DNA of 9,912 nt from assembly GCA_021731345.1 (NCBI GenBank), contig JAKFXO010000042.1:1-9912 (forward strand). The letters are read 5' to 3'. The notes beneath the pieces were generated by a model. The model saw only the letters and a list, made by a program, of their open reading frames with translations. It made no database searches and had not been told where the DNA came from. Below are positions 4,803 to 9,912 of the stretch, piece by piece (positions within the stretch are counted from its first letter, which is position 1; each line of letters opens with the position of its first letter). Source of the DNA: Candidatus Peribacterales bacterium (GTDB lineage: Bacteria; Patescibacteriota; Gracilibacteria; Peribacterales; Peribacteraceae). The translations under genes were made by a program, and so were the position numbers.

Positions 4803-7800
4803 ATGCCAGAAAACGAAAATCAAGCACCGGAGCGACGCGATGTGCGTACTGAGTCGAGGGACTCAAGAGACTTTGATTTACGTGTCCAAGCACTGGATCG
4901 TAGTCTCGGGCTTCCAATTATTGTTCCAGAGAATCCATCTGATGCTCAATTACTCTCGATTGTTGAACCTGTAAATTCGCGCAGTTCTGTGAATGGGTTT
5001 ACAGAACTCATGACAGCTAATGAAATTGTCTATAAACGTAAGGCAATTCAGCATGCGGCTGATCTTGAATCAGATGAACTTAGGAATCAGGCATTTAAAT
5101 CTGAGGAGTACATCGTCGCGAATCAGCTTGGCACGTACTTTGAAGGTGTTGAGGCCTCAGTTCGTTATATGAGTGATTCACTAAGGGGTCATTCTTCCTA
5201 TAGTGATATTGTTGCTGCTCTTCCTGCCGACGCGCAGACTCGTATCGCTGGTCAACGTGTGCAGGCTTCTCTCTACATTTCCAGTCTTACTCGTCGCCTT
5301 GATGAGCGAGTGGCATTTGCAAACGCTCGAAAGCTTCAGTTCAGTATCGCTAAAAATCCAGATGATGAAACGCTAAAAACGCAGCTCACCGCTGTACTTC
5401 AACACCCTGCACTCTCGCCGGAGTCTAAGTCTGCGCTTGAGCCAGGTTCGAAAACGGCTGCTCTGTGGACTGCGGCGCTCGACAAGAACATTCTTCGTAC
5501 CCTTGAGGGTACGCAGACTGTCGATGGTGTCGATGCTGGATTCTTGCCGCAGCATATCTACATTGAAATCCTCCAAGCTCGTTACACACAGCTACTTGAG
5601 GAGCAGAAGCGTCTTGTGCGGGGTAAGGCTCATCAGCGTGAAGGAGGGCAGGAGACGCTCGATCTTCTCAGTCAGGAGCGTGAGGGAATCATGGGAGAAT
5701 TGATCTCTTACACCAATGAACTTGGACGGTATCACCTACGGCTTTCCCAGCTCTTTGTCACACAAAATCTTTTTCAGGACGTTGATGTTGCAGGTGCGTG
5801 GATGAGTCCGGAGGGCGCAACTCCAAGATTGGAGAAAGAGAAGGCTGCAGAAGGTCTAGCGTCTGAGAAAGAATTTCACTTGAGCGCGCTCGACGGGATG
5901 GTGAATACCGCGACAAATGAGTTCACACCAGGTCTCTTCGAGACTCTTCGTGACGGTATTGCGAATAGCACGGTGACTTCTACAGAGCTCGCTCTCCGTA
6001 TCATGAGCATCCTGAAGATCGCCGATTTTGGCACTGGGGCGATAAGCGGTCGCGTGAAGGAGTACCTTGCCGGTCCAATTGCGGAAGCGATGGGATGGCC
6101 CCGAGATCCTGAAACAGGAAACCTCAAAGATCCAAAAGACCTCACGCAAGCTGAGCGTGATGCTATGACAGCCAAAGTCGGCCAGCTTCGCCAGGTCATG
6201 ATCACATTTCAGGCACAAAGCGGCAGCTCTAAAATTGCCGAGACGACACAGGCTATCCGAGCTCTCGATGCCACGGAGGGTGTTGGAGCTTTTGCGATAG
6301 GAAATATCAAAGAGCCAATTCCTTTGGAGTCGAGGCCTATTACCGCAGGAGACATTCCTGCGAAGCTTGCAGAATATGAAAAGTTACTCGGAAGTCGTGA
6401 GGATGCAGTTGCAACGTTGCAAGCCGTTCTGTTCCAGCAACTTCAGGCACAGTGGGGAGCTCTTGATGATACAGGAAAAGCTGGAACGGGCTTCGTTGGT
6501 TCCTATGCATCCATGCTCTCCGAATTCGAGCGCATTATTGGTGTGCAGCTTGATCTTTCAGGTGCAGCATTCAGTATCTCGCAGCGGTATTTTAACGTTG
6601 CGAAGATTGTAGCCTTGGGTACCGCAGGAATCGCCATTTCTAACCTCTTCGCCGGAGGCATCGTTGCGAAAACAGCTGTTCGTACTGCCGGTCGTGCTGT
6701 TCGAGCACCGGTTCAAATGGCTCGAAGACTTATTTTGGGGCGTTCGCCAGCACAGCAGATTGCGATGAAAGAAGGTCCTCGTGCTACGGGTGTACAACGT
6801 GCACTATGGGCGGGAGCTGTCGCATATGAGGCATACAATGTCTATGAGAATGTGAACGAGATCCAGCGTGATAACGAACGCATCCGCGAGACAAAAGGGC
6901 AAATAGAAGCGGAGCTTATTAAGGCTGGCTTTACAAAGGTTGGTACTCTTGATGTGTACGAACACCCACTCGGTCCTCGTGTCTCGCTTCGTGAGATCAA
7001 CGAGGGAGTTGATCAGCAGCGCGCAATTCAGTATGCACGTACTGGTGTGGCGGCAGCTGAACTTGGCGCAACTTTATTTATGGGCGCACGACTTCTGATC
7101 GGTCGCGCGGGACTCGTTTTCGCTGCCGTTGCCATCACTGTTGAATCCGGCATCACGTCGTATCAGAGCCAGGCAGCTCGTGATTTCCTTTCGAATCCCG
7201 ATACGCCGCCATGGCTCATTGCAGCACTGGGAACACAAAAACTCGTGAAACAGTCGGAGTACGATATGCTTGTGAATTCCTCGAGCTGGAATTTTATCTT
7301 CACATCTTCTGAGCAGACCAAGAACGAAGTAAGGAAACGAATGTACTTTTCCGTCTTTACGCAGGAACTTGGTGGATTTGCGCCTGAGCTCCTCCGTGAA
7401 ATATTCGCAGGTCGACAGAATGTAGGAGAGATGGATGCTGTCTATGAACGTGATTTCCAGTCACTGGTTATGCCTTACGCGATGACGCGCCTCTTCCGTA
7501 TGGCGCAAGCTAAGGGCAGCAGTGCTACATGGGAACAAGTGAGCGAAGGAAAAGTGGATCGAGGCTGGGTCGTGTTTCCTCCTGATCTCACGCATACGGA
7601 AATCAGACAAGCGCTCCGAGAGTCTGCTGTGTTCTATGTCCAGCATTTGCGTGAGAAACGGTACACAGAGATGCTTGCGAGTGAGGCACTCCTACGTAAG
7701 CAACTAGAAACTGATCCCAATAACACTGGTCTTCGCACTCGCTTGGCGGATGCTCAAGCTCTCCTCCGCGTTTTAGGAGATCAGGAAGTCCTTGGATCAA

Positions 7801-9404
7801 GAGTTGGATCAGTTCTTACCGTGGATAATGCAGGTTCTCTCAATGGGAAGACGCGTGCAGAGGTGCTGCTTGGTCTTTTGAACGAGCGGTCACAGAAGGG
7901 AAATTCTCTCGTTCTTGAAGATCTCGATTTGCCGGGAATCAAAGGTCGCGCTGATTTCGATACCACGCGTGCATTCTTATCCCAGTTCGTTCTTGATCCT
8001 GTTGTCCGGACTAATACAGAACGCGTGCAGCCCCTTACAACGCAAGATCCTGAAGGTCGCATCTATCCTGCATGGAATGACTGGTCTGGCAATTTTAACC
8101 GGTTGTTTAGGTTACCGACTGGTCTCGATGAGGGTCATATGAACCTCATGACAAATCATGCTGCAAATAACGTCTGGCAGGGAGTGGATCGCTCCGCAAA
8201 CTTTGGCGATTCCATGAGTGACGGAGAGGCCAGGAACAAGATTACCCAAGGCGCCATAGCTTACGTGGATCGCCACATCGCAAGCTTTGGCTTGAGGAAA
8301 AATGATGCATTATCAGAGTCACTCTACGGTGGGCAGATTCCAGTTTTTGGATCATTAGATGGTGCTGATCAAAATCAGTTACTTAAGTCTATCTCAACTC
8401 CGAATGCAGGTGATCCGGCTTTCAGTCTTAGCAACGTTCGTGGAGTTATTGTGAATGGTGAGAGAATTGATGCGAACGGACACAACGTTGTCCTTGTGAC
8501 ATTCATCTACGGTCAGCCTGGTTCTATGTACTTCCTGCAAAATGGAGCTGCAACCTCAGCAACCTCACGTAGTAGAGGATATAGCGCAGGAAATAGTATG
8601 GCCTACGATGAGCGAACATTCCGGACAACCGTCCTCGGAAAAAAGTTCACCACTTCAATCGAGCCTACGCTCACGCAGATTAGTCTTGAGCGGAAAGAGG
8701 CAGGACGACTCCAGATGATTGAGTATGAACGCGAGCGTAGAGAAGCTGCTCTCAGAGTGGCGCAGCGCGATGCAGAAAAGGCAGATGTCACACTTCAGCG
8801 TGAAAATCTGCAATCAATGACTTCCCTAGCCTCGCCTGATAAGCTCATGAAAATTAAGGATCGATGGCAGCAGGAAGCCTATCGGATGTTACTTACTGAT
8901 CCGAATTCCCGCGTTTCTAACCTTGCAACGTTCACAAATTATACGGATAACCCCGGTCCTTCCGTGAGTGCTGCGCCGACAGATGGTAGGCAGCAGCCAG
9001 ATACACAGTACATCGTCAAAATCGAAGGACCAGGAGGTCGCACTCTCAAGATCGACCTAGCAGCGTACGACAACAGAGATCTCCCGTCCGTGGATCGACG
9101 ACTTATGCAGGAGTTCATCACAACTCCGATAGCAGGACAGTCATCCGATTCTCTTCTGAAAGTCCTTGATCTTTTCCCGTACGATAACTTCATCTCGAGC
9201 TGGCGCTCGAATCATTACTACAAGAGCGAGCTCATGAGAGGTCTTCTTCCATTGTATGAAGAGACGCCAGACAACGACAAGGCGAAGCTTTTCCTCAACG
9301 AGCTATTCCAAAAACTGCGTATCGCTGGATCCATCACATCTACTTCGAAGGATGAAATCCTCGCGTGGTTCAAAGAGCATAAAAAAATGTTCGGCATTGC
9401 GTAG
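4803..9404 (+). CDS. Giant hypothetical protein, 1533 residues, cysteine-free, with central hydrophobic segments
   Basis: No family is recognised. The N-terminus (1-30) is highly charged and likely disordered, with no signal peptide. Residues about 60-590 look largely helical. Gly/Ala-rich hydrophobic segments lie at about 602-622, 748-767 and 769-786, with an Arg-rich stretch (about 623-650) between the first two. After 790 the chain is soluble, with a probable coiled coil at about 1293-1340 (repeated Glu, Arg, Ala and Leu). A short motif of the form [ND]P[DN][DN]xxL[KR]TxL appears at 185-195 and 971-981. No cysteine occurs in the whole chain. The gene starts 30 bases after the Pro/Thr-rich membrane protein, without a clear promoter or Shine-Dalgarno site, and is probably co-transcribed with it. 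Size and central hydrophobic patches recall membrane-associated scaffolds or tape-measure-like proteins, but no similarity can be claimed. The frame is uninterrupted. Confidence 0.85.
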   Translation: MPENENQAPERRDVRTESRDSRDFDLRVQALDRSLGLPIIVPENPSDAQLLSIVEPVNSRSSVNGFTELMTANEIVYKRKAIQHAADLESDELRNQAFKSEEYIVANQLGTYFEGVEASVRYMSDSLRGHSSYSDIVAALPADAQTRIAGQRVQASLYISSLTRRLDERVAFANARKLQFSIAKNPDDETLKTQLTAVLQHPALSPESKSALEPGSKTAALWTAALDKNILRTLEGTQTVDGVDAGFLPQHIYIEILQARYTQLLEEQKRLVRGKAHQREGGQETLDLLSQEREGIMGELISYTNELGRYHLRLSQLFVTQNLFQDVDVAGAWMSPEGATPRLEKEKAAEGLASEKEFHLSALDGMVNTATNEFTPGLFETLRDGIANSTVTSTELALRIMSILKIADFGTGAISGRVKEYLAGPIAEAMGWPRDPETGNLKDPKDLTQAERDAMTAKVGQLRQVMITFQAQSGSSKIAETTQAIRALDATEGVGAFAIGNIKEPIPLESRPITAGDIPAKLAEYEKLLGSREDAVATLQAVLFQQLQAQWGALDDTGKAGTGFVGSYASMLSEFERIIGVQLDLSGAAFSISQRYFNVAKIVALGTAGIAISNLFAGGIVAKTAVRTAGRAVRAPVQMARRLILGRSPAQQIAMKEGPRATGVQRALWAGAVAYEAYNVYENVNEIQRDNERIRETKGQIEAELIKAGFTKVGTLDVYEHPLGPRVSLREINEGVDQQRAIQYARTGVAAAELGATLFMGARLLIGRAGLVFAAVAITVESGITSYQSQAARDFLSNPDTPPWLIAALGTQKLVKQSEYDMLVNSSSWNFIFTSSEQTKNEVRKRMYFSVFTQELGGFAPELLREIFAGRQNVGEMDAVYERDFQSLVMPYAMTRLFRMAQAKGSSATWEQVSEGKVDRGWVVFPPDLTHTEIRQALRESAVFYVQHLREKRYTEMLASEALLRKQLETDPNNTGLRTRLADAQALLRVLGDQEVLGSRVGSVLTVDNAGSLNGKTRAEVLLGLLNERSQKGNSLVLEDLDLPGIKGRADFDTTRAFLSQFVLDPVVRTNTERVQPLTTQDPEGRIYPAWNDWSGNFNRLFRLPTGLDEGHMNLMTNHAANNVWQGVDRSANFGDSMSDGEARNKITQGAIAYVDRHIASFGLRKNDALSESLYGGQIPVFGSLDGADQNQLLKSISTPNAGDPAFSLSNVRGVIVNGERIDANGHNVVLVTFIYGQPGSMYFLQNGAATSATSRSRGYSAGNSMAYDERTFRTTVLGKKFTTSIEPTLTQISLERKEAGRLQMIEYERERREAALRVAQRDAEKADVTLQRENLQSMTSLASPDKLMKIKDRWQQEAYRMLLTDPNSRVSNLATFTNYTDNPGPSVSAAPTDGRQQPDTQYIVKIEGPGGRTLKIDLAAYDNRDLPSVDRRLMQEFITTPIAGQSSDSLLKVLDLFPYDNFISSWRSNHYYKSELMRGLLPLYEETPDNDKAKLFLNELFQKLRIAGSITSTSKDEILAWFKEHKKMFGIA

Positions 9405-9478
9405 AGTGAAGAAAGTGATTCCTAGCCCTGGATCGCTCTCTGGCCTTTTAAGGCTAAAAACCCTAGGATGCTGGCGCC
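9405..9478 (+). other. Gap between the giant gene and lepA, with a possible lepA -10
   Basis: The 74-base gap holds the small inverted repeat GCCTT-TT-AAGGC (9443-9454), which lacks a following T-tract and so is not a convincing terminator. TAGGAT at 9464-9469 could be a -10 element ending 9 bases before the lepA ATG. No good -35 is seen at the right distance (TGGCCT at 9441-9446 is poor). AGGA within the same hexamer could instead act as a weak, distant Shine-Dalgarno site. Confidence 0.35.
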
Positions 9479-9912
9479 ATGAATAGGCGTAATTTCTGCA
9501 TCATCGCTCACATCGACCACGGCAAGTCCACCTTGTCGGATCGTATGATGCAGCTCACCAGTACGCTGCAGCTTCGCGAACTCAAGGAGCAGCATTTGGA
9601 TTCCATGGATCTCGAGCGCGAACGCGGTATCACCATCAAGCTCACTCCGGTGCGCATGGTCTACAAAGGCACGGAGCTCAACCTTATTGATACGCCAGGT
9701 CACACAGATTTCCGGTACGAAGTCAGCCGTTCGCTCGCAGCGTGTGAAGGCGCTGTTCTGCTTGTAGATGCTTCGCAGGGTATTCAGGCGCAGACGCTTG
9801 CAGTGCTCTACATGGCCATGGAGCACAACCTCAAGATTATTCCGGTTCTCAATAAAATCGATCTTCCCGCTGCAGATCCGGAGCGCGTCAGTAACGAGGT
9901 CATAAAAATGCT
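9479..9912 (+). CDS. lepA: Elongation factor 4 / LepA, N-terminal GTPase part (partial, cut by right edge)
   Basis: The first 144 residues match LepA (EF4), a ribosome-associated translational GTPase linked to ribosome biogenesis and to ribosome back-translocation. Visible motifs are the P-loop AHIDHGKS (10-17), LDSMDLERERGITIK (40-54) with the switch I RGIT, DTPGH (71-75), the EVSRSLAACEGA block (81-92) and the guanine-specificity NKID (125-128), followed by LPAADPERV as in standard LepA. The start at 9479 gives the usual short N-terminus before the RNF-IIAHIDHGKS block; Cys7 stands where Ser is common. The rest of the gene lies beyond the window. Confidence 0.97.
   Translation, partial: MNRRNFCIIAHIDHGKSTLSDRMMQLTSTLQLRELKEQHLDSMDLERERGITIKLTPVRMVYKGTELNLIDTPGHTDFRYEVSRSLAACEGAVLLVDASQGIQAQTLAVLYMAMEHNLKIIPVLNKIDLPAADPERVSNEVIKM

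Noticed and set aside
9195..9210. Hairpin TCGAGC-TGGC-GCTCGA in the giant gene
   Set aside because: A 6-bp stem of this kind is expected by chance in a coding region of this length, and nothing around it suggests function.
9443..9455. Terminator after the giant gene
   Set aside because: The stem is 5 bp with a 2-base loop, and A residues follow it in place of a T-tract; no convincing intrinsic terminator was found in the window.
9422..9826. 134-codon open frame antisense to lepA
   Set aside because: It is opposite a highly conserved gene, and its composition follows from the complement of lepA codons. No start signal was seen.
1..9912. CRISPR array, insertion sequence, tRNA or rRNA
   Set aside because: No regularly spaced long repeats, transposase motifs, terminal inverted repeats, tRNA T-loop signatures or rRNA signatures were seen on either strand.

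Overview
The window looks like a bacterial chromosome segment with moderate GC content and the standard genetic code: TGA closes two of the genes, which argues against the UGA=Gly recoding of Gracilibacteria and Absconditabacteria. Several features together suggest a Candidate Phyla Radiation (Patescibacteria) genome. These are tight packing, a polytopic membrane protein of a type common in that group, a winged-helix/nucleotidyltransferase-like regulator, a CsaB-type pyruvyl transferase, long unrecognised proteins, and genes without Shine-Dalgarno sites. The lineage call is an inference; a Peribacteria- or Peregrinibacteria-like relative would fit but cannot be proved from this window.

Layout, left to right. 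(1) Positions 1-1189, minus strand: a signal-peptide-bearing multi-pass membrane protein, possibly VirB6/TrbL-like, cut by the left edge. (2) Positions 1190-1480: a divergent, AT-rich intergenic region with promoters for both sides and several small inverted and direct repeats. (3) Plus strand from here on: a winged-helix regulator with a degenerate nucleotidyltransferase-like domain (1481-2068), ribosomal protein L19 with an Ala/Pro/Glu tail (2150-2593), and a polysaccharide pyruvyl transferase (2633-3589). (4) A likely three-gene unit of unrecognised proteins: a small soluble protein (3622-4050), a single-pass membrane protein with a Pro/Thr-rich end (4047-4772), and a 1533-residue protein (4803-9404). 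(5) The start of lepA (9479-9912), cut by the right edge.

Two patterns stand out. First, five genes have a -10-like hexamer ending only 8-10 bases before the ATG and lack a convincing Shine-Dalgarno site. Three of these have a full -35/spacer/-10. This predicts leaderless or nearly leaderless mRNAs and settles two start codons (2150 and 3622). Second, the three-gene unit encodes 1916 residues without a single cysteine, while the membrane protein at the left edge packs six cysteines into one predicted extracytoplasmic loop. The three-gene unit is the best candidate here for an undescribed system. Its membrane anchor, Pro/Thr-rich tail, lack of cysteine and position after csaB hint at a cell-envelope role, but no function can be assigned from sequence.
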